Source: Chelonoidis abingdonii (lineage: Eukaryota; Chordata; Testudines; Testudinidae). From it: a DNA stretch of 64,000 nt. Positions 23,136 through 33,918 of the stretch are shown here, one piece after another. Numbering within the stretch: position 1 is the first letter of the stretch; every line of letters begins with the position of its first letter. The notes under the pieces are model-generated. The model saw only the letters and a program-made list of their open reading frames with translations, was not told the origin of the DNA and searched no databases. Both the position numbers and the translations under genes were made by a program. Location of the stretch: contig NC_133770.1 of NCBI RefSeq assembly GCF_003597395.2, forward strand, positions 3,698,560 through 3,762,559. Reading direction: 5' to 3'.

Positions 23136-24157
23136 CTAATCACCCATCCCACTCCCTGGTGCTTTCCTGGTCTCCAGTCTTTGCCCTGGGGAAGCCTGCT
23201 CGGTCTGGTCTCCCCTCTGCTGACCCTGTGGCGGCGTCGTACCTGGGAAGTCAGCCCTGCACTTTGCGTGCTTGCAGGGCGTCCCGGTCTCGTGGCTCTG
23301 CAGATGCTTGTGGAAGCTGGTCCTGACCTTGTAGGTCTTCTCGCAGACGGTGCATCGGAACGGCCTCTCCCCAGAGCAGGCTCGCTGGCCACTGGGCAGA
23401 TGCTGCTTCTGAGCGGATGTCTCCCCACCCTCAGCGCACTGGCCGGCCTTCCCCCCAGCCTGGCGCCGCTGGCCCACACAGAGCTTGGCGTGGCAGCTGC
23501 AGCCCTTGTCACAGCAGCTGCAGCCCTTGTCACGCTCCGTGCAGTCCTGGGGATTCTCCTTCCCGTGGCCCCGCTGGTGCCTGAGGAACCTCCCCTTCAG
23601 CTGGAAGCTCTTTCCGCACACAACGCACTGGAACAGCCTCTCCTCCACCCGGACTTGTCGGTGATTCAGAAGGAACCACTTCCGACTGCAGGTCTGCTCA
23701 CCACCGGCGTATTTGTATGGCCTCTCCCCACTGTGGCTCACATAGTGTTGGATGAACTCCAAATGGCACCGGAAGCTCCTGGCACACTCGGTGCACTGAT
23801 AAGGTCTCTCTCTGGCACGGCTCCTGTGCTGTTTCCCAAAGCTCACTTTCAGCCGGAAGCTCTTCCCACCCTTAGTACATGTGACATATGGCCTCCCTCC
23901 CGCGTGGCTTGCCTGATGGACGAGGAGAGGCTTGATGCCACTGAAATCTCTTCCACGTGGAGTCGGCTCCCCCAAGACAATGCCTGCCGGGCTCCTTGGC
24001 AGCGTCACAGAGCCGCACTGACCCTCCCAGGCTGTGGTAGCAGCCAGACTCTGCGAAACACTTTCCCCTGAACTTCCCAGGAGCATGTCATGTGGCTCCA
24101 GGTCTTCAGGATCTTCCTCATGCTCCTGCACCTCTGTTTTAATCACAATCATCTCAT
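23136..24157 (-). CDS. Gene 2 terminal exon: acidic region and decayed zinc fingers
   Basis: The last exon of gene 2, 1022 nt, fully open. It starts after CTGCAG at 24158-24160 in phase 1 and reads DEMIVIKTEVQEHEEDPEDL, the acidic segment typical of this family. About eight finger-sized units follow, but only three keep all four zinc ligands: CTECARSF...H..SH, CVVCGKSF...H..GH and CTVCEKTY...H..SH. The others have lost cysteines or histidines (for example CTKGGKSF, YAGGEQTC, CAEGGETS). A 21-bp tandem duplication at 23493-23534 repeats D-K-G-C-S-C in one decayed unit. Loss of ligands without a stop suggests either recent relaxation or a protein that no longer relies on DNA binding by most fingers. 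Confidence 0.88.
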
Positions 24158-24905
24158 CTGCAGCAATAGAGAGAGAATTAGAGACACCACTCCCTTGGCC
24201 TGCGAGCCAGGGAAAGGAAGCCTCAGCTGATTCAGCCATTCAGTGACTCAATGCAGAAAAATAAACGTGTCGGCTTACTGAACTTGGCCGGTAAAGTAGA
24301 CAAGGGTACAGTGTTCAAAAGAACCTAGGGGACTTATGAAATTTACTCCTGTGTTGAAAAGTTACTAGAGACTTTTGAAACTGGGATTAAGGTGCTTTTG
24401 AAAACTTTACCCAAGATAAATAATGAGTGCGCACACACGATCTAGGGCGCGGTTTTCAAATCACCAGAGCAACCGCCCTTCCTGCTCAGCACTTCTGAAA
24501 AGCATCTAAACTGAGAGGAGATCTCTCGCCTGAAAACTTGTCTGTAAACCAGAAGCTTCACATCTTTGGGTGGAGCTCTGGGAAAAGGGCGTATTTAAGT
24601 AGCAGGGAGTATGAAGGGTCAGCGCCAAGTCCAGAAAGTCTAGACAACTGCAGAGCAAAATCTATCTAGTTAAGGTTGAAATTCTGTTCCATTATAATCC
24701 TATTTTCAGAAACTCAGTCTTCAAAAGTTACCCGTTTGCCCTGAAACTTTTCATACCTGGTCTGAAGCCAAAGGAGATTTCTTTTTCACCCCCTTCCAAA
24801 AGTTGGAGTGAGATCTGTCTGGATATTCATGGAGAAAGATAATTAACCTTCTCAGTTTTGTAATTTTGCTGCTGATATGGGCGCTAAGTAGTATCTTAAA
24901 CTTGT
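24158..24905. other. Intron 7 of gene 2, unassigned part
   Basis: No exon or confident repeat is seen up to the nested MITE pair at 24906. Confidence 0.4.
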
Positions 24906-25331
24906 GGGTCAAATTCTCAGCTGGGGTAAATCATCATTCCTCCCCTAGGCACCGACTCCATGGGTGCTCCGGAGCTGGAGCACCCATGTGGGGGGGGAAA
25001 TCAGTGGGAGAGCTCCCTGACCTGCTCCACCTCACCCCCTCCGTTTCATCCCCTGAGTGCGCCACGTCCCCGCTCCTCTGCCTATCTCCCAGCGCTTGCT
25101 GCCACCAAACAGCTGTAGCAAGCTCTGGGCTTTGGGGGGAGGAGCGGGAATGTGGCGTGCTCAGGAGAGGAAGTGGGGAAGAGGTGAGATGGGGTGGGGA
25201 TTTGGAGAAGGAGTCAGAATAAGGGCAGGGGTGGTTGAGCACCCACTGGCGCCAGTAAAAGTCAGCGCCTATGATTCCTCCATTGACCTTGATGGAGCTC
25301 CACCAATTTACAACAGCTGAGGATCTAGCCC
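24906..25331. mobile_element. Palindromic MITE interrupted by a hAT-type MITE
   Basis: The outer halves, 24906-24943 (gggtcaaattctcagctggg) and 25274-25331 (ending cagctgaggatctagccc), together make one short palindromic element like that at 31118-31206. It is split by the insertion at 24944-25273. Confidence 0.75.
24944..25273. mobile_element. hAT-type MITE with perfect 8-bp TSD
   Basis: A 330-bp element starts CCTAGGCACCGACT and ends AGTCAGCGCCTATG, so its ends are inverted copies. ATTCCTCC lies immediately on both sides (24936-24943 and 25274-25281). It is non-coding and GC-richer than its surroundings. Confidence 0.88.
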
Positions 25332-25949
25332 ATTTCAGATTTCACGTGTGGCTAGTCAGTGAGGAATAACTGCTTAGTACATTCTGGGGGGCAAGTTTTA
25401 AACAGTAAAGTCATAACGCATAAAAAGTGTTCTTTGTGAATGTGCTGTAAAAATGTCTATGAAATAGTTAGTCGGTGATTCAGTACAGCTGCAGCGTTTA
25501 CACTGTGCTACCCTGCCAATGCTGCTGCTGGGCATTTGATATATTTACTGAGTGCTGCAAACACACACAACATACAGTGTTGCAAAAACCTGACAGACAC
25601 GTCTCAATAGCAGCACAGGTAGCTTCTCCCTCCTCCCCTATTCTTTTTCCTCTTTTCTGTCCTTTTAAAAGAAAAGAGACGAAAAAAATTAAATGCAAAA
25701 AAAATCTTGTGTTAATGCAATGCTAGACTCAGAGGTTTGAGCTAAGAACGATGGGTAATGCATAAGTGAAGATTCGGCTAATGTTAATTCAGCTACATCA
25801 TGCGACGGTCAAGCTTACGAAACAGCAATTCTCTTGTAATAGTTCCCTTTGGATAGTGTCGAGATTGCAAATCGTCTCCTGGATTTGAGGAAAAGAGGAT
25901 TTCCAGCTGTTATTTCACAGCCTATCAAAGCTATTACAATCCATCTCAC
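25332..25949. other. Intron 7 of gene 2, unassigned part
   Basis: No coding exon or repeat family is recognised. A short CA-rich stretch lies near 25560. Confidence 0.4.
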
Positions 25950-26063
25950 CTGTGCAGAGCTCTGTATGGATTCGCCTCTCCTCCAACACCTGCATATCCC
26001 GCACACTTGGCTCTTCCTCGACGTCCCTCCGACATGAAGCGTCGCGTGCAGAAGCTGGGGGTC
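25950..26063 (-). CDS. Gene 2 exon 7: linker exon with two possible acceptors
   Basis: This linker exon ends RRIHTELCTG with donor ACAG|GTGAGA at 25949. Two acceptors 9 nt apart fit the frame. AACAG at 26064 gives a 114-nt exon starting GPPASARDAS, and CCCAG ending at 26055 gives a 105-nt exon starting ASARDAS. Both keep phase 1-1, so the two forms would differ by three residues. The acidic middle (DVEEEPSVRD) resembles the other linkers at low similarity. Confidence 0.68.
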
Positions 26064-26687
26064 CTGTTCGTGGCAAACAGAGTAACGCATTGCTTGGCTG
26101 ATCTCCACAAACACTACACAAGGAAATGTAAACTGATCGTAATCCAGTGCTGTTTCTGGGCTGGAGGAGACACACATTCTGATGGGCTACAAACGCTTCT
26201 CTGAGGATCCAGAGGAAACAAATGCAGAAGGGCTCAAAGCCTGGAGAACTTGAGATGGGTAGAAATCCAAAGGTGCTGGCTGCATCCATAAAGGGGCAGG
26301 TGGTACCAATAGGCATGGGTCTAAAATGGAGCTGTGCAGAACAGCATTGCCTCAGGCTTTGCTTCGGGAGAGCTCCCTGGGAGCCCAGAGTCTGCACCAG
26401 CCCTTCGGCGGGGGCAGTGTACACTCACCTCTGTCGTTGGCCAGCCCTGCTGGTAGTGTGGAAGTGGTGGGGGGGTGGGGTAAGGACCTATTGTCTCCTT
26501 TTGGGGGTACAGCTCACTAGGGGACTAGTAGGGAGCAACATCAGCACCAAGGACTGCAACTGCCAGGATAGGAGAAGGTGCCTTGAACTATAATCTCTTG
26601 CTCATCTGTACAGGGACCAGCCAGAGTCTGGGCCAAAGGTTTCACTGGATTTCCCTCACTGTTTGGGCAGCTTAGCGCATCACTCAC

Positions 26688-26792
26688 CAGCACTGGGGTC
26701 TGTACAGAGCTCTCCTTCCCCAAAGCGGTCCCGATTCTCAGCACTGGACTGTTCCTCTCGTTTAATCCATGATAAAGCATCACAGCCGGAGA
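26688..26792 (-). CDS. Gene 2 exon 6: class-2 linker exon
   Basis: A 105-nt phase 1-1 exon reading VSGCDALSWIKREEQSSAEN and ending CTDPSAG. The acceptor is ATACAG at 26793 and the donor is GCTG|GTGAGT at 26687. The W-I-K-R-E-E motif marks it as homologous to the gene 1 exon at 9462-9566. The acceptor lies 9 nt inside the place used by class-1 linkers, where no AG is present. Confidence 0.75.
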
Positions 26793-26799
26793 CTGTATA

Positions 26800-28806
26800 A
26801 TTGGTTCGTAGAAAGAGGTAATAATAGAGGCTGTGATTTATTCATACATCTCACTGACTCATTCTCACAAGCATCAGGTGCGATATTAATCTGAAGAGAT
26901 ACACACACAGGCTAAACTAGAAATAACATCGTGATTGTCCATCCCTTCCCATTAAGTGCTGACATGGGCAGAGATTAGTCCCCAAGACAGTTTCACAGAG
27001 AAGGGGGGACTTTGGAAAGAGTTCTCATCTCTCTTGACTATGTAACAACTGCTTTAGTGCAGCGATGGATGCTGTAGAAATATAAAGAGATATGGTAGAA
27101 AATGATAAAAGGGCCTAGCCACTACAGCAATGGACATACTAGAAATACCCAGGATGGACAGGGAATTATACAATCTGTAAAAACCAGCAAAGGTTTTGTG
27201 GAGGGCTAGTTTCTCTTTCTTTAAGCTCTGTGGATATCCAGAGAATGCTCACAGAGGTAAGTCCAAAAGTGGGCAATTGGTATAACCACATGTGCAACAT
27301 TACACAGCTTTAGGTCATTGTTAAAAATCATTTAGATAGTGCTGCAGACTCTAGACAGCACATCAAACCACACTGAAGTATTCAGATTCATTGATTTTTA
27401 ATGCCAGAAGGGACCATGATATCTTACCTGATTTCCTGCATGATGCAGACCAAAGAAAATCACCCAACAATTTCTACATCAAGCCCTAACTTTGGTTTGA
27501 ACTACACACTGGCAAAAGGGAGGCTATAGGTGATCTTGGTGATACAAAAGACAATATGCAGGTATATACAAGCACACGATAAATGCCACAGGAATAGATA
27601 AGGAGATAGCATCAAGGCATATGTATGATGCTATCAGTACAGAATGGGTGTATTACTAATCTCTTAGCTAAATTAGAAAGTACTGTACTGGTATATATAA
27701 GGAGAGGTTGAATTGTGTCAGTCTGTAGCGGCTACAACAGCCTGCCCACATTTCCTGGTTGCTGTTACCTTGTGCTCCAGAATCTAAACTTTCATTTAAA
27801 AAAAAAAAAAAAATCTGGCGCTTATAGTTGCATGCTGACTGAATTTAATCAACACAATTATATCTGCTTGAGTGTGCAAACAGCTTTGAACTATAGCTCA
27901 GAAAGATACACACTGCTCCTATTCAAATTGATAAGGTGTGGCCTCTGGAGCCTACTGGTGGCAACTGAACTCCCAACATTTTAAACTTTCACAGCTGATT
28001 GAAGCTCACAAGGGGGGAAAAAATGGGAAGTATCACGTAATGACCTGAATCATCCATTGTGGAGTCCCAAAACGGCAAAGCAGAGATTGGAAGTGGGTCT
28101 TAGGAAGAATCCTACCACTTTTTTCATCTCTGATCACACTGTGCAAGCAGGTATAAGAAGATGGGTATTTGGAGGTAAATATTTCTACCTGTTATCCTGC
28201 ATTTTGACAGAAGATCAATAACTTTCCTTCTGTCAAACATGTTAACTGTAGAGTGGTAAGTGCTGTTAGGCAGTGGTAGAAAGCTGGCATTAGATACTGG
28301 ATTCTGTAAATTGAGGTAGATCTAATTACTCCTTCACCATTACCTTCATTTTGCTGTCAATCAATGTGTCTATTTCAGAGGCATTTATTTTACCCCACTG
28401 ATATGAACCTCTCTCACTTTTTCCTCTTCACTAACTCACAACTCCAAGTGTAGTTTGAGAACAGCTGTTCAGCAGGCGACCAAGGAATTGATTTGGTCTG
28501 ACTCTGGCTGTTCCAACAGTTTTCATTTCTTTTAGTTGTTGAGGCTCAAATGGGAGCCACTGTCGAGTTACATTATTTTTGGTTGGGTGGCTGCTCTTGC
28601 AAGTCGGAAAACGTGGTTTATCTTGTTACTGTTGCATTCAATTGAGGTCTGGCTTGGGCAGAATTGCCAGCTTTCTCCTTCACTCACCCTTGTGTAGAAG
28701 GACAGCACAAGCCCAATGGGACTTACAGGATGTCTAGCCTTTGTGCAGGTGCCCTGGCTGAAAAGGTGAACTTTACCCTTTGGAATGGTTTCAATCCATT
28801 ACTGAC
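26800..28806. other. Intron 5 of gene 2, with a CR1 fragment
   Basis: A CR1-like fragment lies at about 27390-27485 (gattcattgatttttaatgcc, then gaagggaccatgatatc). A poly-A run is at 27799-27813. Otherwise no exon or defined repeat is visible over this 2 kb. Confidence 0.45.
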
Positions 28807-28920
28807 CTGTGGTGGGGTCTGCAGGGATACCTCTTTCCTTAGCATCGCCCTGTTCCCCGACACACGGCTCTGCGCCTTGTTCGATCTGGCACAACCGGCC
28901 AGGTGCAGCAACGGGAGAGT
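28807..28920 (-). CDS. Gene 2 exon 5: class-1 linker exon (second copy)
   Basis: A 114-nt phase 1-1 exon reading DSPVAAPGRLCQIEQGAEPC and ending IPADPTTG. The acceptor is GAGCAG at 28921-28924 and the donor is ACAG|GTCAGT at 28806. Its second half (IEQGAEPCVGEQGDAKERGI) is very close to the class-1 consensus, while its first half has diverged. It lies only 184 bp from the next linker exon, suggesting local exon duplication. Confidence 0.75.
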
Positions 28921-29104
28921 CTGCTCGATGGGGAGGGGAGGAAAGAGAGAGAATTCCACTATGTTTATTGAATATCTGTTTAGCTGCTGGCAGCACATCA
29001 CAATGTCTGAAAAGCTAGAGCCACCAAGGTTCACAAGAACTTTGGTTCTTGCTTTGCCCTTCCCATGCTCTTTCTAAATTACTGTATTTTAATCCATTAC
29101 TCAC

Positions 29105-29218
29105 TGACACGCGATTTAATAGAGATTTTCCTTTCTTCAGAGTCCGGAGGATCCCCGATATACAGCTCCTCCCCTCGCTCCATCCGGGACAGGATGTCAG
29201 GTTTAGAAACAGCATAGT
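29105..29218 (-). CDS. Gene 2 exon 4: class-1 linker exon (first copy)
   Basis: A 114-nt phase 1-1 exon reading [20 protein letters not shown] and ending SIKSRV. The acceptor is GAACAG at 29219-29221 and the donor is GTCA|GTGAGT at 29104. This is the canonical exon following the KRAB A box. The 3' end has diverged from the usual DPSTG, and the last exon base is A instead of G, but length and frame are kept. Confidence 0.82.
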
Positions 29219-30875
29219 CTGTTCATGGGAGATGATATTAGATAGGATACGGCAAGATGTTTTATTCAGATCAGTTATACAGGGATTAAAATAATCCTTT
29301 CAACTGAGATATTCATTAGCTATTTATAACAAATCAGTTTCAATGAAAAGTAGAACCTGGTTTACTTAAACATTGGCTAGTGAGGGGCCAATCCTGCAGG
29401 TGCTTATTTCCAAGCACAGGACTTATTGTGGCGAGTAGGGCCATTAACTTCCCCAGTCATCGCTGTTATTACCTGCAATATAGTAGCACCTAGAGGCTCC
29501 AAACAAGATCAGGGCCCCATTGTCTCTACTGCCCAAATGCTGGTTCTTTTCGCTCCCCATGTTATGGATAATGAGGCTGGGATGAATAGCCTGGATTCAT
29601 CATCCAAACTGCTGATATTGCTCCAGAGAGGCCAGATTCTGGGGAAGATCTTGGAAGCTCTTTTACTGGAGGAGGTTAATTCTATGTTCTCCTTTGGGAA
29701 TGATGAATGGCTGGTCATTTCAAGGCTTGATGCCAGAGCCTGAATTGGACCCTGGGATTGTGTTTACTGTGGGGGATGTGAAGAGATCATTCAACACCCT
29801 TCTCCTCTGTTCCCAGCAGGGGCTGTGAGTTGGACTCTAAGTTGGTTCCAAGCGTTCGTTACACCATACAATCATTTGACCATGGGGGAAAGGGTCCCTA
29901 AATGGAAGAGTTATTGTATGTCAGTACAGCATATTACTCAAGAACAAAGCAACTCCATAGGGATTGACGCATGGTCATTGCATCATAGCTACACTGTTGA
30001 GGACGGAGGACACCAGAATGCCAAAGCAGCTGGGGACTGGAAAACTGGAAGCGGGTAACTGTACACGAGGCAGTCACAAGAAACTTTTCAAGGACACACC
30101 GCAGCACAATCTGAAACAGTGCAACATTGCAACTGGGAGTTGTCAGCAACAGACAGATCGCTCTGGCGAGCAACCAGGGATGGGGTTACTCAGATCGTGA
30201 TCCTGAGGCACTGAGTCATATACAGCAGCAGGCACAGAGCATAATCCCTTCCTCAATCCTGAGCTGCATATGCCCTCGATGCGGAAGGACTGACACTCTC
30301 ACATCGGCCTTTTCAACCCCAATGTAACACTGTCATCAGCATCATTTTTGGTCACCAAGGATAACAATTCCTCAAGAATGGTGAATTTTAATTAGCTATT
30401 CTGTCCCTGACTACACAAAATCAGCCATGCTGGGGGGAAACCCACAAAGTTAAAGCACTGTTCCTTCTCCAGTACAGACGGGACCGTCAGTGCTAATGAT
30501 CTTATGCTTCCCCTAGATCTGCAGGAGGAAGTGCACCTGCTTGGGGTTTATATTGCCCTGGAGTTGACTCTTTAGTTGTTTCTCTTTCCAGAGATTTTGT
30601 ATCAACAGCTGACATGGAAACTAGTAGCTTTCTGTATCTAGACTGAACTTGAACCTGTAGCTCCCACTCTGCGTCCAGTACGGGATAAGAAGTGGGGGCC
30701 TTAGGCCCACTAATGTATATTTTGGTATTTCTTCCACAGAAGGATGAGAGGAACTTGAGCTTTCCTAAACTAATGACATTGGCCCAGCAAAAATCAAAGG
30801 AACTGTGAGCGAGAGGAAATCCAGTCCATGAAAGTTCTCACCACTTCTAATAAAGGAGTGAAAACTGATCCTTAC
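29219..30875. other. Intron 3 of gene 2
   Basis: About 29490-29530 carries tagtagcacctagaggctcc followed by agatcagggccccattgt, resembling an antisense L2-type tail. The rest has no recognisable exon or repeat. Confidence 0.4.
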
Positions 30876-31002
30876 CCAGTGAGATCAGGGTCTCATAATT
30901 CCCCTTCATCGTGTTTTTGTAAAGCTCCTTCTGCCATTCATTCAAGCTTTTCCATTCCTGCTCGTTGAAATAGACCGAGATGTCATCAAATGTCACCGGC
31001 AC
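30876..31002 (-). CDS. Gene 2 exon 3: KRAB A-box
   Basis: A 127-nt exon in phase 0-1 encoding [40 protein letters not shown] and SLG. The acceptor is TTTCAG at 31003-31004 and beyond, and the donor is CTGG|GTAAGG at 30875. The D-D-I, E-Q-E-W and Y-E-T-L-I-S-L positions typical of KRAB A are present. It follows the DUF3669 exon in frame. The expected function is a protein-interaction module for transcriptional regulation. Confidence 0.92.
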
Positions 31003-31117
31003 CTGAAATCACAAGGGGGAGACACCCACCACCTTCTGATTCTGTCACACTGACCTCTTTATTTAAACTCTAAGAATGCTTTAAAGTTATTTTGAGTTTA
31101 GCAAGAATCAAGATAGT

Positions 31118-31206
31118 ATGGGCCAGATATTTAGCTAGCATAAATCAGCAATACTCCACTGACTTCAAAGCAGCTACGCCTAGTTACACTAGCTGAGGAT
31201 CTGGCC
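31118..31206. repeat. Short palindromic MITE
   Basis: It starts gggccagatatttagctagc and ends gctgaggatctggcccc, so the ends are inverted copies. The centre (ccactgacttcaaagcagc) is the usual core of this widespread amniote repeat. It lies in intron 2 of gene 2. Confidence 0.65.
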
Positions 31207-32359
31207 CCATACAAGAGTCAGAGTTTCCAGCTTGACACTGTTGTTATTTAACATGATAGTAGGTCCCTGAGGCCCCCGTCAAGATCCATCTCTATTGTCC
31301 TTGCAGAAACACGTGAGAAGCAGAGTGTTTATAACAGGTTATCTTTGAACACGGAGATTTAGAGAAATGTTGGATTGCAAACATTGCAGTTTGCTACTCT
31401 TCTGAATCTGGGATTTTGTTCTGTCCATTATAGCAACAGGATGCTTAAAACCAGAGCTTTGGTTCATGCCCATCTCTAAATTACCAGTAATTGTTCATAA
31501 AAGCAAAGCTAACATTGAGCTCCTCTATTAATTCACAGAGCAAGCAATGGCAACCCCATCTTTACTGTCATCTGGAAGGATCACATTTAAAGAACAGGGT
31601 TGTTCCATGTCTGCAGCCCATTCAGACATTGGCTTTTCCATCTGCCAACCAGGGGGAATAGCTAGCGCTAGTTGTGCCAGTGGTTTCCATGATTGGAAAC
31701 CTGTCTGCAGAGAATGTCTGAGCCCATAACCACCCATCCACTCTCATGCAGGATAATGGGAGTTTAATCAAATAAAAAATTATTCACTTTGCAATCTGCA
31801 GCTTAAGCATCTTTGATTTTTCAATGAGAAGGGTCTAACTAACATTCACTGAATTTGACTGAACAGCTCCAAGGAACCAGAATCAGCTGAGAAGCACACT
31901 AAATGCCAGTCAGTAAGGTGCATTAACTAACCACATATGACTGGATTGTTTTCACTGTGTTGGAATTTCATAACATTCAATTTGAGTAACACTGACGTTA
32001 ACTGATCTAGGCAGTTCCCATTTGCACCCCCTCTGTTCATGGGTCCATCTATACAATTCTCTCCCATGTGCAGCAAGTTTCTGAAGAAAAACAGACAGGA
32101 AAGCGTACCAGAGAGAGGCAAAGTAGGTTTCATTGCAAGTGGGGTTTCACACACAAAAGAAAAGCTTGTGTGTGGAGAATCCAACCTCTTTCAGGCTGGT
32201 AAGCTTATTAGAATCACTCAACTGGTCTCTGGGATGAGAGGGTAACATTTTGAACTGCACAGGCCCAGGAGGAAGTGCAGCGTGCTGCGGGGGAAGGCTC
32301 TCAAACGGCAAAGAGGCAGTGGGGAAAGTCAAAAACCCAAAGGGCAGGTAAGAGCAGAA
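31207..32359. other. Intron 2 of gene 2, unassigned part
   Basis: No exon or confident repeat is visible. Confidence 0.4.
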
Positions 32360-32580
32360 AGGAAGGCTAGTCAAGTGGCTACAGCGCTAGCCGGGGTTCA
32401 ATTCTTGTTCTTCCATGAATATCCCGAGGAACCTTGGGCAAATCACAGTCTCTCTGTGCCTCAGATTCACACCTGGGGATTACAGCACTGCCTGACCTCC
32501 CAGGGGAGTTGTGAGGATAAACACGTTAAAAGATGGGGAGGCACTGTTATCCAGGGCCATATAAGTACCTAAAATAGACA
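32360..32580 (+). repeat. MIR-type SINE fragment
   Basis: The order gtggctacagcgctagccgg, ggttcaattcttgttcttcc, accttgggcaaatcacagtc and tctctgtgcctcagattcacacctg matches MIR-class elements, including the conserved ttgggcaa-tca core. Confidence 0.72.
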
Positions 32581-33084
32581 GATGGGGGTGGAGGGGTCTC
32601 TCTCCTTTCTCTGGCTATAACTTTGGGCTTCTGTGCTTTCCTTAATCTGGAGGGGATTTTCCAGATGTTAGATTTGTTCTTCCATTCCCTCCCCTTTCCT
32701 ACAACTGCTCCCACCACCATGAAACAGGCATGGGGTGAAAGTTGTCTAACTAGTTCTGACCAGCGTGGCGGTTGGCTCAAAAAACCCTCTGCAGCCCCGT
32801 CAAATCTGAGCGCTTTTAGAACAGCAAAGACAGAGATTGGATGGGGAAAAGAACAGGCCTGTGAAAAAAATCCCTTGTGTATCTAGTAATAGAAGGGACT
32901 TACTTAATAAACCTTTTAACATGGTATGGCCCCTTCCATTTGAAGCATTAAAAATGCTTTGCTAACACTGGTGGCTTAAATCTCAGGTATCCCTGTGCAG
33001 GAGGTAAATATCATCCCCATTTTAAAGATGAGGCTCAGAGAAGTTAAGAGGCATATCCAAGACCATACGGGAAGTTTGCAGCAG
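32581..33084. other. Intron 2 of gene 2, unassigned part
   Basis: About 33000-33080 (tcatccccattttaaagatg then aggctcagagaagttaagagg) resembles the tail common to ancient SINEs and L2 fragments. The rest is unassigned. Confidence 0.4.
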
Positions 33085-33195
33085 AGCTGGGAAATTAATC
33101 ATAGAATTACAGCAGGGTAGGACTGAAAGGGACTCAGTAGATCATCTAGTCCAGTCCCTTGTACTCAAGACAGGACTAAATAATAACTAGACTCA
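33085..33195 (-). repeat. CR1 3' end fragment
   Basis: Aatcatagaattacagcagg, then agatcatctagtccagtccc, is the end of the CR1 subfamily whose 3' terminus reads ATTCTATGATT on the minus strand. Confidence 0.7.
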
Positions 33196-33424
33196 GGTCT
33201 CGATTCCCAGACCTGCACGTTAACTACAAGACCATCCTTTCTACTCCATGCTGACTTCCACCTCCTTAGTGCTAGCGGAGATGTGCTACTACAATGCTTA
33301 TTTTCCTACCTCATCACTTTGACCGTGTCACCCTCCACTGCCCATCACATCAACAAGAAACATCTCCTTGTCTTTACCCCCATTCCAGCTCATCTGATCC
33401 TTCTAGCATAGATTCCTTGGGATC

Positions 33425-33510
33425 TTTCTGTTGCGTTTGTACAGCACTGCCACAGTAGGGTCCTGGTCCATGACTGGGGCTCTTAGGCATTACCACCATA
33501 TAGATAAACT
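33425..33510 (+). repeat. L2-like LINE tail fragment
   Basis: Gtttgtacagcactgccaca, then gtcctggtccatgactgggg and ctcttaggcattac, is the same tail type as follows the LINE at 4700-8160. It ends only a few bases from the donor side of the DUF3669 exon. Confidence 0.65.
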
Positions 33511-33516
33511 AGTTAC

Positions 33517-33918
33517 CTTGGGGACCTCCCCATTAGTGCCTGGGGGGAGTCTCAGGATCCAGAAGTTCCTGTTCTTCAGCAGGTTCTCCATGTTCTCCAG
33601 CCTCCTCTGCAGCAGCCCGTACTCCTGGATCAGAGTTCCCAGCACAGCCCATTTACTCTCCAGCTGGTTCCCAAACTCCACGACAGTTTTCTCACAGCCT
33701 ATTAGTTTTTTTTCAGCCATCCACATTCTCCCTTCCAGACCCAGCAACCTTGTGGCGTGAGAATCTAATTTCCTCTCAACAGCTTGGATGGCAGCTAATA
33801 CAGTCTGAAGGGAAGCCTCTGCACTTGGAGGTGATGTTTCTTGTTCAGACATTTGCTCAGGGAGGACCAGTGGCTGTAAGATGGCCAGGGGCCGTGGTTC
33901 CACCTCCCATTCATCAGC
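33517..33918 (-). CDS. Gene 2 exon 2: DUF3669 coiled-coil exon
   Basis: A 402-nt exon (134 codons, phase 0-0). About 40 residues ([20 protein letters not shown], then a Ser/Glu-rich stretch) precede the DUF3669 core: [70 protein letters not shown] and [10 protein letters not shown]. The acceptor is AACAG at 33919-33922 and the donor is CAAG|GTAACT at 33516. The core differs from the gene 1 copy by scattered substitutions and has no frame damage. This domain is found at the N terminus of a small set of amniote KRAB zinc-finger proteins and is probably a coiled coil for self-association. Confidence 0.93.

Noticed and set aside
23181..24071. A 296-residue open frame on the plus strand opposite the gene 2 terminal exon
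   Set aside because: Long antisense frames are a side effect of the codon pattern of zinc-finger arrays. The protein is Leu/Ala-rich repeats with no domain, and similar ones lie opposite the other arrays (2684-3232 and 44804-45364).
25915..26424. A single 169-residue gene on the minus strand
   Set aside because: Only the part at 25950-26063 resembles a known exon. The upstream part has no similarity and lacks a start context, so the frame is an intron read-through.
26688..26801. Loss of acceptor in the gene 2 exon at 26688, as for gene 4
   Set aside because: The class-2 linker in gene 1 (9462-9566) uses the same downstream position, so this acceptor is probably the normal one for the class.
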